The position numbers were made by a program, and so were the translations under genes. Below the pieces are notes generated by a model, which had not been told where the DNA came from, made no database searches, and worked only from the letters and a program-made list of their open reading frames with translations. A DNA stretch of 64,000 nucleotides from Oceanobacillus damuensis (GTDB taxonomy: Bacteria; Bacillota; Bacilli; Bacillales; Amphibacillaceae): the NCBI RefSeq assembly GCF_001618145.1, contig NZ_KV392044.1:21864-85863 (forward strand), read 5' to 3'. This document shows, piece after piece, positions 23,701 to 32,078 of the stretch; the first letter of the stretch is position 1; every line of letters begins with the position of its first letter.

Positions 23701-24253
23701 GATTATTAAACAGCTGTCAGACAAAGAATTAAAAAAACAGTTGTATCTTTCTCAATCACTGTTTATCCTGATCAGCATCCTGTTAAGTTTTGTCCTATTT
23801 GATAATTTCTCGGACTGGCTTCATTACTTTGATTGGAATGTACACGAAATATTGACCAAAGGAATTTTATCGGGATTGATTATTGTCTTGATTGACTTAG
23901 CGATGATATACATTCTTCCGAAAAACTATTACGATGATGATGGGATAAACGAAAGAATCTTCAGCAGCCAATCCGTTTCATTTATTCTCTTTTTCTCATT
24001 TTTTGTAGCTGTTTCAGAAGAGTTATTGTTCAGGGGAGTTATCCAGACCGAATTCGGGTATATAGCTGCAAGTTTGCTTTTTGCTATTGTACATATAAGG
24101 TATATGAAGAAACCCGTTTTATTTATTTCCATTTTATTTGTAAGTTTTTATATCGGTTACCTGTACGAATTGACAAACAACTTACTTGTAACGATCACCG
24201 CTCATTTTTGTGTAGACTTTTTGTTGGGGTTAGTCATTCGCTTAAAGAAGTGA
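23687..24253 (+). CDS. ypbD: CPBP-family intramembrane metalloprotease YpbD
   Basis: About 188 residues with six or so membrane helices. Motif 1 is SEELLFRGVIQ, motif 2 the His in FAIVHIRY, and motif 3 the His in TITAHFCVDF, the glutamate/histidine set of the CAAX-protease/bacteriocin-processing (Abi) family. Members cleave within the membrane or act in self-immunity; the substrate here is unknown. AGGAG is six bases before ATG 23687; another ATG lies three bases earlier. It is coupled to recQ. Confidence 0.85.
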   Translation: MKQSEIIKQLSDKELKKQLYLSQSLFILISILLSFVLFDNFSDWLHYFDWNVHEILTKGILSGLIIVLIDLAMIYILPKNYYDDDGINERIFSSQSVSFILFFSFFVAVSEELLFRGVIQTEFGYIAASLLFAIVHIRYMKKPVLFISILFVSFYIGYLYELTNNLLVTITAHFCVDFLLGLVIRLKK

Positions 24254-24264
24254 GGTGCTTTGAA

Positions 24265-24570
24265 ATGAAAATGAAATCAGATAATTCAAATGAGCAAACA
24301 GATGAGCTTCGTCGGATTTTTGATGAATTGGAGAGAGAAAATGAACAGAAAGACACGGACCATACAGCTGAACCTGTTGACACTCGGGAAAAGCGTGAAG
24401 TAGATATCTTAAATCTGCCACCGAGAAAAGAAATCCATGCCAATCCGAGAATGCACATCAAAATGAGCAGACCGTTTTTTCGGTTCCTGTTTGTCCTATT
24501 GTTACTTATTATTATCGTGATTGGCGTATACTATTTTTTGGGGGATGAATTATTCTCTTCCATAAAATGA
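24265..24570 (+). CDS. YpbE-like membrane protein lacking LysM
   Basis: 101 residues: a charged cytoplasmic half (TDELRRIFDELERENEQKD, then REKREVDILNLPPRKE) and one C-terminal membrane helix (FFRFLFVLLLLIIIVIGVYYFL) with a very short outer tail. It occupies the place of ypbE in B. subtilis, which encodes a longer protein with an external LysM domain. Here the external part is missing. GAGGTG precedes ATG 24265. Orthology is inferred from position and topology. Confidence 0.6.
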   Translation: MKMKSDNSNEQTDELRRIFDELERENEQKDTDHTAEPVDTREKREVDILNLPPRKEIHANPRMHIKMSRPFFRFLFVLLLLIIIVIGVYYFLGDELFSSIK

Positions 24571-25019
24571 AACGTCATTCAGTGGTGGTGTTTTTAGCGC
24601 TGCTGAGATTGCACCACAAGGGGATGACTAAAACTCCCCTTTACGAATTGGCTATTTACTAATATATGCAAAGTTTTATTCTCTTATTTTCAAGAAATAC
24701 ATACATTGCTGACAGAACATGTACGCAGGACAAATCCGGGTTTTCGGGTATGGCATATAGAAAAGAAGCGGGTATGAAAGCAGAAGTACCACTCATAAAC
24801 TAGTGAAGGTGAAAAAAACATCAGCTTCCTTCCAGACCTTTAAAGAAATGAAAATTGCCACGCACTTATATTTAAATAAACAACAAAGATAAATACATGG
24901 CACTGTTCAACATATTGATGATATGCATATATTGTATTAAGTGCTTACTATTATCATTAACTGGTATAATGAACCGAGTAAAATTTCACAAATAGGCACC
25001 TATATAAGGGGGATGCAGT
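24571..25019. other. Intergenic region, possibly decayed ypbF/ypbG interval
   Basis: About 450 bases without a supported gene. AAGGGG/CCCCTT around 24618-24643 could be a weak terminator. An extended -10 (TG then TATAAT, 24962-24970) lies upstream of mecB. Only a 17-codon frame is visible at about 24750. In B. subtilis this interval holds ypbF and ypbG. Confidence 0.5.
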
Positions 25020-25598
25020 ATGCGGATTGAACGTTTGTCTAATGACCAATTTAAAATTTTTTTAACGTTTGATGATCTAATTGAACGTGGTTTTACAAAA
25101 GACGATTTATGGCATGATGCATCAAGTGTACGTAACCTATTCAGTGATATGATGTATGAAGCCAGCAGTGAACTTGGCATAGAACTTGAAGGGATGCTTC
25201 TTGTCCAGGTTCATCTGATGCAGGCACAAGGTATGCATATATTCGTGACCCAACAGTATGAAGATCTTCATTGGGATGATGATTTCATTGAAATGAAAGT
25301 CACTTTGGATGAAAGCAAGGAATTAATCTTTTCTTTCGATGAATTTGAAGACATTATTCAAGTCGCATCCTATTTGCTGCCTTTTGAGATTGAAGGCGGT
25401 AAAGTGTATCACATGGATAATCGTTACTATATGATTCTTGATGAAATCGACCATACGAATATCAATAAGGAAGATATAATAGCTGTTATGTCGGAGTATT
25501 CCAATCCGAGCATTGTTACTTCACACAGATTGCAGGAATATGGAAAGATCATATTTCCTTCCAATGCCATTCAAACAATAATCGAAACTTTTTATTAA
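25020..25598 (+). CDS. mecB: MecA-family adaptor protein MecB (YpbH)
   Basis: 192 residues. The N-terminal part (MRIERLSNDQFKIFLTFDDLIERG) is the substrate-binding region of MecA-type adaptors. The C-terminal domain (about 95-192; LDESKELIFSFDEFEDIIQVA) contacts ClpC. MecA/MecB target proteins such as ComK and SpoIIE to ClpCP, or promote ClpC assembly. Position between the ypb genes and gudB identifies it as the YpbH/MecB paralogue rather than MecA. GGGGGATG precedes the ATG. Confidence 0.87.
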   Translation: MRIERLSNDQFKIFLTFDDLIERGFTKDDLWHDASSVRNLFSDMMYEASSELGIELEGMLLVQVHLMQAQGMHIFVTQQYEDLHWDDDFIEMKVTLDESKELIFSFDEFEDIIQVASYLLPFEIEGGKVYHMDNRYYMILDEIDHTNINKEDIIAVMSEYSNPSIVTSHRLQEYGKIIFPSNAIQTIIETFY

Positions 25599-25605
25599 AG
25601 TGTGT

Positions 25606-25732
25606 GTTCAAAAAGGATTAAAAGGACCGCGATGTTCGAGGCTGTTTCAGTGATATTAAACGAATCTGCACGCAGGAAAAGTAAGCATTCGCAAGAAATT
25701 TGAAGTGCCATTTTTACCGGACCTTTTTGAAC
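25606..25732. repeat. Interspersed repeat, family C
   Basis: A perfect 11-base terminal inverted repeat (GTTCAAAAAGG at 25606-25616 and CCTTTTTGAAC at 25722-25732) bounds about 105 non-coding bases. Size and ends suggest a small mobile repeat of the kind scattered in Bacillaceae. Confidence 0.65.
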
Positions 25733-25782
25733 AACCTCTTAAAGGTTAAACTATTTAGACTGATTTAAAAGGAGTGCTTAGA

Positions 25783-26718
25783 ATGAAAATCGCGGTAATA
25801 TATGGGGGAGTTTCCGGTGAAAGAGAGGTTTCCCTCTCTTCGGGGAAGGGAATAGTAAATGCATTAAGGAAAAAGGGACATGAGGTTCTTGAAATAGATT
25901 TTAACCCCGATAGATTGGATGATATAATTAACTTGAAGGCTGATCTTGTATTTATCGGTCTTCATGGGAAATATGGGGAGGACGGAAGAATACAAGGACT
26001 GTTGGATATGCTTGGCATTCCATATGTCGGATCCGGTGTTCTTGCTTCTGCGTTAGCGATGGATAAAGCGAAAGCGAAACAAGTATTCATGATGAATAAC
26101 ATCCCACTGGCTAAAAGTGAAGTATATGCAATTTCTTCAAACTATGGAACAGAGAGCATAGCAGAGGAAATAAAGAAGACATTTAAACCACCCTTTGTCA
26201 TTAAGCCGAATAAAGAAGGATCTACTTTGGGACTTACAATAGTAACTGACCGTTCACAAATTGCAGAAGCAGTTTCCAGCGCAGCGGCAAGTGATGACGC
26301 TATATTGGCCGAGGAATTTATTAAGGGCAGAGAATTGACAGTTGCGGTGATGGGGCCAAAAGGGAATGAAAAAGCATTGCCTATCATAGAAATCATACCG
26401 AAAAACGGTTTTTATGATTATGAATCCAAGTATGCACCAGGAGGCAGTCAACACATTGTGCCAGCAGTAATAGAGGAGAGTACAGCCGAGAAAATAAAGG
26501 ATTATGCAATCCTTGCACACCAATCATTGGGCTGTGAAATCTATTCGAGAGTAGACTTCATACTGAATGAAGATGGCCTACCGGTAATTCTAGAGGTAAA
26601 CACATTGCCTGGCATGACTCCAACAAGTCTTTTCCCTGATGCTGCTAAAGCAGTTGGAATTGATTATAGCGATATGATAGAAGAATTTGTCACGCTGACT
26701 CTGGACAAAATGAACTGA
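25783..26718 (+). CDS. ddl: D-alanine--D-alanine ligase
   Basis: 311 residues, ATP-grasp fold. Visible motifs are YGGVSGEREVSLSSG (Glu/Ser for the first D-Ala), GLHGKYGEDG, the ATP-binding KPNKEGSTLG, and the metal-binding ILEVNTLPGMTP near the C-terminus. It joins two D-Ala residues for the murein pentapeptide in the cytoplasm. ATG 25783 follows AAGGAGTG; a GTG nine bases earlier is less likely. It stands between mecB and gudB, a place that B. subtilis ddl does not occupy. Confidence 0.92.
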   Translation: MKIAVIYGGVSGEREVSLSSGKGIVNALRKKGHEVLEIDFNPDRLDDIINLKADLVFIGLHGKYGEDGRIQGLLDMLGIPYVGSGVLASALAMDKAKAKQVFMMNNIPLAKSEVYAISSNYGTESIAEEIKKTFKPPFVIKPNKEGSTLGLTIVTDRSQIAEAVSSAAASDDAILAEEFIKGRELTVAVMGPKGNEKALPIIEIIPKNGFYDYESKYAPGGSQHIVPAVIEESTAEKIKDYAILAHQSLGCEIYSRVDFILNEDGLPVILEVNTLPGMTPTSLFPDAAKAVGIDYSDMIEEFVTLTLDKMN

Positions 26719-26753
26719 TCTAGACATACCGGTTGGAAAACAATTCTATTCTA

Positions 26754-26781
26754 TTGCATATTTACTATGAAGGTGTATACT
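26754..26781 (+). promoter_or_regulatory. Promoter of the glutamate dehydrogenase gene
   Basis: TTGCAT (26754-26759), 16 bases, then TATACT (26776-26781), a good sigma-A match 53 bases before the start codon. Confidence 0.6.
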
Positions 26782-26834
26782 AATCTCTGAGTGGGATGTA
26801 TAAAACTTTTATGTATATTGTAGGAGGTAAATGC

Positions 26835-28115
26835 ATGGTAGCCGAAAAAGCAGCAGATTCTATCAAAGAAACACAAGAGAATATGGATGTATTAAGTTCA
26901 ACACGAACTGTTGTAAAAAACGCATTGGAAAAGCTTGGTTACCCAAGTGAAGTTTATGAACTTTTAAAAGAACCTTTAAGAATGATGACTGTACGAATTC
27001 CGATACGGATGGATGATGGATCTGTTAGAGTCTTTACTGGGTACCGTGCCCAGCATAACGATGCAGTCGGTCCGACAAAAGGCGGAATTCGCTTCCATCC
27101 GGACGTAACGGAAACGGAAGTAAAAGCATTATCTATATGGATGAGCTTAAAAGCTGGTATTGTTGACCTCCCATATGGAGGTGCTAAAGGCGGAATCATA
27201 TGTGACCCCCGTGAGATGTCTTTTCGTGAATTGGAAGCATTGAGCCGCGGCTATGTAAGAGCTGTAAGCCAAATTGTGGGGCCAACAAAAGATATACCTG
27301 CACCTGATGTTTTTACAAATTCGCAAATCATGGCCTGGATGATGGATGAGTACAGTAAAATAGATGAATTCAACAGTCCGGGATTTATTACTGGTAAGCC
27401 GATTGTACTCGGAGGCTCCCATGGAAGGGAATCTGCTACTGCAAAAGGGGTTACGATTGTTCTTAATGAAGCTGCCAAAAAGAAAGGCATTGAATTAAAA
27501 GATGCAAGAGTGGTTATCCAAGGATTCGGTAACGCCGGCAGTTTCCTGTCAAAATTCCTTCATGATGCAGGTGCAAAAGTTGTCGGAATCTCAGATGCTT
27601 ATGGTGCTTTATATGACCCTGATGGACTGGATATTGATTACTTGCTTGACCGCAGAGACAGCTTTGGAACCGTAACCAAATTATTCAGTAATACAATATC
27701 AAACAAAGAGTTGTTTGAATTGGATTGTGATATCCTTGTCCCAGCTGCAGTGGAAAACCAGATTACCCGACAAAATGCACATAATATCAAAGCAAGCATC
27801 GTTGTGGAAGCAGCAAATGGTCCAACAACGATGGAAGCAACCAAAATCCTGACAGACCGTGACATCCTTCTTGTTCCGGATGTTCTGGCATCAGCTGGTG
27901 GTGTTACTGTATCCTATTTCGAATGGGTACAAAACAACCAGGGATTCTATTGGTCCGAAGAAGAGATTGATACGAAATTACATGAAATTATGATTAAGTC
28001 CTTTAATAATATCTATAATACGGCAAAAACCAGACGCGTCGATATGCGTTTGGCTGCATATATGGTTGGAGTGAGAAAAATGGCTGAAGCCTCCAGATTC
28101 CGTGGTTGGGTTTAA
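26835..28115 (+). CDS. gudB: NAD-type glutamate dehydrogenase
   Basis: 426 residues. The glutamate-binding domain has GPTKGGIRFHPDV and the catalytic Lys region LPYGGAKGGI. The nucleotide domain has GFGNAGSFLSKFLHDAGAKVVGISD. The C-terminal part has AANGPTT and DVLASAGGVTVSYFEW. It converts glutamate to 2-oxoglutarate and ammonium. The position next to ypbH and ypdA matches B. subtilis gudB. The reading frame is intact, and I see no in-frame nine-base duplication like the one inactivating gudB in domesticated B. subtilis. GGAGGT precedes ATG 26835. Confidence 0.92.
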   Translation: MVAEKAADSIKETQENMDVLSSTRTVVKNALEKLGYPSEVYELLKEPLRMMTVRIPIRMDDGSVRVFTGYRAQHNDAVGPTKGGIRFHPDVTETEVKALSIWMSLKAGIVDLPYGGAKGGIICDPREMSFRELEALSRGYVRAVSQIVGPTKDIPAPDVFTNSQIMAWMMDEYSKIDEFNSPGFITGKPIVLGGSHGRESATAKGVTIVLNEAAKKKGIELKDARVVIQGFGNAGSFLSKFLHDAGAKVVGISDAYGALYDPDGLDIDYLLDRRDSFGTVTKLFSNTISNKELFELDCDILVPAAVENQITRQNAHNIKASIVVEAANGPTTMEATKILTDRDILLVPDVLASAGGVTVSYFEWVQNNQGFYWSEEEIDTKLHEIMIKSFNNIYNTAKTRRVDMRLAAYMVGVRKMAEASRFRGWV

Positions 28116-28156
28116 CATTTCTCCAATATTAAAAGGGTTGGTCCGTCCATATGTAA

Positions 28157-28196
28157 GGTAAAAAACTCTTATTCCATAAGAGTTTTTTATTTTACC
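28157..28196. terminator. Terminator after gudB
   Basis: AAAAAACTCTTAT pairs with ATAAGAGTTTTTT around TCC, flanked by GGTAA/TTACC. Confidence 0.85.
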
Positions 28197-28225
28197 GACA
28201 AACTTTATTACATAAAAGGAAGTGC

Positions 28226-29218
28226 ATGAACATGCAGTACGAAAAAGTTATAATCATCGGTGGGGGCCCATGTGGTATGTCCTGTGCCCTGGAATTGAAA
28301 AAACAGGGAATCGATCCGTTAATTATCGAAAAAGGGAATGTGGTAAATACAATATACAATTTCCCTACCCACCAAACGTTTTTCAGTTCCAGTGAGAAAC
28401 TTGAGATCGGTGATATGCCCTTTATAACCGAAAATCAAAAACCTGTTCGGAATCAGGCTCTCGCATATTATCGCGAAGTTGCAAAGAGAAATCAGATCAG
28501 GATGAACACATATGAAAAAGTCACCAAACTCTCCAATCAAGCGGACAGGTTTCTGATTGAGACCGAATTATTCAACGGAAATAACAGAACTTACACTGCT
28601 GATCAACTGATAATTGCGACTGGCTATTATGATCAGCCAAATTATTTGGACATTCCCGGAGAGAGTAAACGTAAAGTAATGCATTATTTCAAGGAAGCAC
28701 ATCCTTACTATGACAAGGATGTTGCAGTAATTGGCGGCAAAAACTCATCAGTAGATGCAGCGCTGGAACTGTACAAAGCAGGGGCTCACGTTACGGTTCT
28801 TTATCGCGGAGAAGAATATTCCAAAAGTATAAAGCCGTGGATTCTCCCAGAGTTCGACTCCTTGATTAAAAAAGGCTTTGTAACAATGATTTATAATTCT
28901 CATGTTACAGAAATAATGGATGATAAAATCCAGTATACGGCAGATGGTAAAAAGTTTACGATAAATAATGACTTTGTTTTTGCAATGACAGGTTACAGGC
29001 CGGACTATTCGCTGCTGGAAATGGTTAACATTCAGATTGATGATCGCAGCGGCAAACCTAGTTATAATCCGGAAACATATGAGACGAATATTGATGGAGT
29101 ATATATAGCAGGTGTTATAGCAGCAGGTTTCAATAACAATGAAATATTTATAGAAAATGGCAGATTTCACGGCGAGGCAATTGCAAAATCCATCTGTCAA
29201 AGGCTGGGCCATAACTGA
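28226..29218 (+). CDS. ypdA: YpdA family bacillithiol disulfide reductase
   Basis: 330 residues, flavoprotein of the thioredoxin-reductase-like group. The FAD-binding motif is IIGGGPCGMSCALEL, the NADPH-binding motif VIGGKNSSVDAALEL, and a C-terminal FAD contact TNIDGVYIAGVIAAG. YpdA (Bdr) uses NADPH to reduce oxidised bacillithiol. The cysteine next to the first glycine motif (GPCG) is the one implicated in catalysis. AAAGGA precedes the ATG. It follows gudB as in B. subtilis. Confidence 0.88.
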   Translation: MNMQYEKVIIIGGGPCGMSCALELKKQGIDPLIIEKGNVVNTIYNFPTHQTFFSSSEKLEIGDMPFITENQKPVRNQALAYYREVAKRNQIRMNTYEKVTKLSNQADRFLIETELFNGNNRTYTADQLIIATGYYDQPNYLDIPGESKRKVMHYFKEAHPYYDKDVAVIGGKNSSVDAALELYKAGAHVTVLYRGEEYSKSIKPWILPEFDSLIKKGFVTMIYNSHVTEIMDDKIQYTADGKKFTINNDFVFAMTGYRPDYSLLEMVNIQIDDRSGKPSYNPETYETNIDGVYIAGVIAAGFNNNEIFIENGRFHGEAIAKSICQRLGHN

Positions 29219-29269
29219 AAGCCCCACAACCACAAACAAATGTTTTAGGATAATGAAGCTTTAAAATAG

Positions 29270-29330
29270 AAAAATCCGAATTGAATCGAATTCTACCTGA
29301 TGAATTCTGAATCATCGTTCGGATTTTTCC
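29270..29330. terminator. Bidirectional terminator between ypdA and ansA
   Basis: AAAAATCCGAA (29270-29280) pairs with TTCGGATTTTT (29318-29328), with an inner AATTC/GAATT stem. It separates two convergent genes. Confidence 0.8.
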
Positions 29331-29390
29331 ATAACGAAACCGCCTTCGTCCCAGCCTCTTTTTTCGCCCAGGAAGCTTAGGTGTATTTCA

Positions 29391-30365
29391 TTAATCATAT
29401 TTTTCGAATAGGTTTTTAATTTCATTTAAATTTTGTGTCGTTTCAAGCGCAACCAATAATCTTATTCTCGCTTTTGGACCTGATAACCCTCTGGAAAAAA
29501 TGATGCCCATTTCTTTCAATTGTTTTCCACCGCCATCATATCCATATGTTGGCTGTACAACTCCCTGATAACACCGAGACACAAGAACAACCGGTATGTT
29601 TTCTTTTATCAACCTTTGCAGCGGCTGGACAGTTGTTTTTGGCAAGTTGCCTTGTCCTAGCCCTTCAATGACAAGCCCATCTGGTCGTGCATCAATAATT
29701 GCATTTATTAAATGCTCGTCCATTCCTGCATAAGCCTTCAATAAAAAGACATCTTTTGATAACTTCTCCAGAACAGACTGCGAGTGACGGGTAAGAACTG
29801 TCCGATGAAAGATAATGGAATCCTTCGTCACCATTCCGATTGGTCCAAACTGTGGGCTTTGGAAGGTTGCCACATTACTGGTTGAAGTTTTTGTAACACT
29901 TTCGGCGGTATGGATTTCATCGTTCATAACAACGAGCACGCCTTTGTTTCTTGCTTCATCATCTGTTGTGACCCGTAGTGAGCTAATCAGATTGTACAGT
30001 GCATCCGAACCGATCTCATTACTGGATCTCATTGCACCTGTCAAAATTACTGGCTTGTTTGTATCAAGTACTAAATCGAGAAAATAGGCTGTTTCCTCAA
30101 GGGTATCTGTTCCGTGTGTAACAACGATCCCATCATATTCATCTATCACTTCCGATATTTTTCTGGCGATTTCAAGCATATGCCCAGGCGTTATTTGAGG
30201 GGACGGGAGATCAAAAATGATATGTTCATCGATGTTAGCATAATTCTTCAGTTGATCGGTTACCTCTGTAAGTGGGTGCATTTCTGCGGAATTTACTTCA
30301 CCGGTATCTTTATTTTCAAGCATAGATATAGTGCCCCCGGTATGTATAATTAAAACATGTTTCAA
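29391..30365 (-). CDS. ansA: L-asparaginase (type I)
   Basis: About 324 residues. The first nucleophile motif is IIHTGGTISM and the second is VVTHGTDTLEETAYFL, with Thr and Thr-Asp-Lys-type catalytic residues; KTSTSNVATFQSP and GLGQGNLP follow as in cytoplasmic asparaginases. It hydrolyses asparagine to aspartate and ammonium. I prefer the TTG start at 30365, preceded by AGGTGA. A longer version from ATG 30404 has no ribosome-binding site and adds a basic tail. It is divergent from prsW. Confidence 0.9.
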   Translation of the reverse strand: MKHVLIIHTGGTISMLENKDTGEVNSAEMHPLTEVTDQLKNYANIDEHIIFDLPSPQITPGHMLEIARKISEVIDEYDGIVVTHGTDTLEETAYFLDLVLDTNKPVILTGAMRSSNEIGSDALYNLISSLRVTTDDEARNKGVLVVMNDEIHTAESVTKTSTSNVATFQSPQFGPIGMVTKDSIIFHRTVLTRHSQSVLEKLSKDVFLLKAYAGMDEHLINAIIDARPDGLVIEGLGQGNLPKTTVQPLQRLIKENIPVVLVSRCYQGVVQPTYGYDGGGKQLKEMGIIFSRGLSGPKARIRLLVALETTQNLNEIKNLFEKYD

Positions 30366-30453
30366 TTCAGTCACCTGCTCTCTTTTTTTTGTTTCCAATC
30401 CCATTACTTAATGATACGATAAAAGTACTGTAATTGGAAAGAGGTATGGAATC

Positions 30454-31131
30454 ATGATTGCAATTTTATCTGCTGGAATAGCCCCTATAGTTGCTCTGAT
30501 GTCTTTCATTTATCTGAAGGATCGAATAACAGAACCAATCCCATTAATTGTCCGGACTTTTATTTCTGGGGCTTTATTGGTATTTCCGATTATGTTTATT
30601 CAATATGCCATATCCAATGAGGTTATCAGTAACAGCAGTTTTATTGAGTCTTTTGTTCATATTGCATTTTTGGAAGAATTTTTCAAATGGTTTATTTTTA
30701 TATTCGCAATTTACCACCATTCTGAATTTGACAATCATTATGATGGAATTGTATATGCTGTATCCATTAGTTTAGGTTTCGCCTCAGTGGAAAACATCCT
30801 CTATCTGTTAACAAATGGGATTGAGTATGCTTTTTGGAGAGCGTTCTTTCCGGTGTCATCCCATGCCCTGTTTGGTATTATAATGGGCTTTTATTTTGGC
30901 AAGGCAAAGATGAACCGCGATAACAGGAATCTGAATATTATGTTAGCTTTTCTTTTTCCATATATATTGCACGGAACATATAATTATATCCTTACAAGTC
31001 TGACAGACTCTTGGCTTTACGTCCTTATTCCATTTATGATCCTGCTGTGGCTCAGAGGGTTGCATGTTATGGAAACAGCCAACGATTCATATTTAAAAAA
31101 CGATGATAAGAAGGAAAAAAAACTCCTGTGA
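30454..31131 (+). CDS. prsW: Intramembrane protease PrsW
   Basis: 225 residues, seven or eight membrane helices. The glutamate protease motif is AFLEEFFKW (EExxK type); FASVENILYL and SSHALFGIIMG supply the other conserved positions, and a His lies in ILHGTYNYI. In B. subtilis PrsW makes the first cut in anti-sigma factor RsiW, releasing SigW under envelope stress. The C-terminus is a charged cytoplasmic tail. A terminator overlaps the stop codon. Position before sleB matches B. subtilis ypdC. Confidence 0.9.
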   Translation: MIAILSAGIAPIVALMSFIYLKDRITEPIPLIVRTFISGALLVFPIMFIQYAISNEVISNSSFIESFVHIAFLEEFFKWFIFIFAIYHHSEFDNHYDGIVYAVSISLGFASVENILYLLTNGIEYAFWRAFFPVSSHALFGIIMGFYFGKAKMNRDNRNLNIMLAFLFPYILHGTYNYILTSLTDSWLYVLIPFMILLWLRGLHVMETANDSYLKNDDKKEKKLL

Positions 31132-31155
31132 TTACAAAAATCACAGGAGTTTTAT
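31118..31155. terminator. Terminator after prsW
   Basis: AAAACTCCTGTGATT pairs perfectly with AATCACAGGAGTTTT around ACAAA. Confidence 0.85.
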
Positions 31156-31242
31156 ATTTAAAATCAGCAATCATGAATAAAAAGGGTAATTACTCGAAAA
31201 ATAAAACTGTAATTCACTAGAAATGGATGGGAGGAAAAATGA

Positions 31243-32061
31243 ATGACCTATCGGAGAGTTTCCTTTTTACTCATGATTATATGTCTCTCATTGATCGGTC
31301 TGCAATCAGAAACATCAACTAAAACTGTACATGCTTTCAGTGATCAGGTAATTCAGCATGGCGCTGTAGGAGATGATGTAATTGAGTTGCAGTCCAGGTT
31401 ACAATATGTAGGGTTTTATAATGGAAAGATAGATGGTGTATTTGGCTGGGGTACTTACTGGGCTTTACGAAATTTCCAATATGAATTTGGAATGGAGATA
31501 GATGGTCTGGCAGGGCAAGCTACCAAAGACAAACTTGTGAAAGCAAGTGATTATGATGAGGGCTATGTTAAAGGAAAAATTAATCAGGGACAGGATTTTA
31601 CTCATTACGGTGGAGGAGACCGCACAGATAACCAGTCTGCACCCCAAGCAGACACTCCGACTGATACGGGCGGAAGTGTGAGTGCAGCGAATGTTCCCCA
31701 AGGGTATTCACAAAATGATATTCAATTAATGGCGAATGCAGTTTATGGGGAAGCACGCGGTGAACCATATGAAGGTCAAGTAGCAGTGGCTGCGGTTATA
31801 TTAAACAGAATCGAAAGTCCTACTTTTCCGAATACGGCTTCCGGTGTGATATTTGAGCCAAGAGCGTTCACTGCCGTGGCGGACGGTCAAATATGGCTTA
31901 CCCCAAACGAAACAGCAAGGGAAGCAGTCCTTGATGCCATAAACGGATGGGATCCATCAAGCAATGCACTCTATTATTTCAATCCTGATACCGCCACATC
32001 CGGATGGATATGGACAAGACCCCAAATCAAGAAAATCGGAAAACATATATTCTGCAAATAG
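31243..32061 (+). CDS. sleB: Spore cortex-lytic enzyme SleB
   Basis: 272 residues. Signal peptide (about 1-32), peptidoglycan-binding domain (VIELQSRLQYVGFYNGKIDGVFGWGTYWALRNFQ), a Thr/Asp/Gly linker, and a C-terminal hydrolase_2 domain (about 155-272; QLMANAVYGEARGEPYEGQVAVAAVILNR, with catalytic Glu in GEARGE). SleB is a lytic transglycosylase stored in the dormant spore that degrades muramic-lactam cortex during germination. GGGAGG precedes the ATG. ypeB follows 17 bases downstream, and the two proteins stabilise each other. Confidence 0.93.
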   Translation: MTYRRVSFLLMIICLSLIGLQSETSTKTVHAFSDQVIQHGAVGDDVIELQSRLQYVGFYNGKIDGVFGWGTYWALRNFQYEFGMEIDGLAGQATKDKLVKASDYDEGYVKGKINQGQDFTHYGGGDRTDNQSAPQADTPTDTGGSVSAANVPQGYSQNDIQLMANAVYGEARGEPYEGQVAVAAVILNRIESPTFPNTASGVIFEPRAFTAVADGQIWLTPNETAREAVLDAINGWDPSSNALYYFNPDTATSGWIWTRPQIKKIGKHIFCK

Positions 32062-32078
32062 AAAGGTGTGAGTGATAG

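Noticed and set aside
26835-28115. Inactive gudB through a tandem nine-base duplication
   Set aside because: The frame reads through with normal family motifs and no duplication is visible in the region I could compare.
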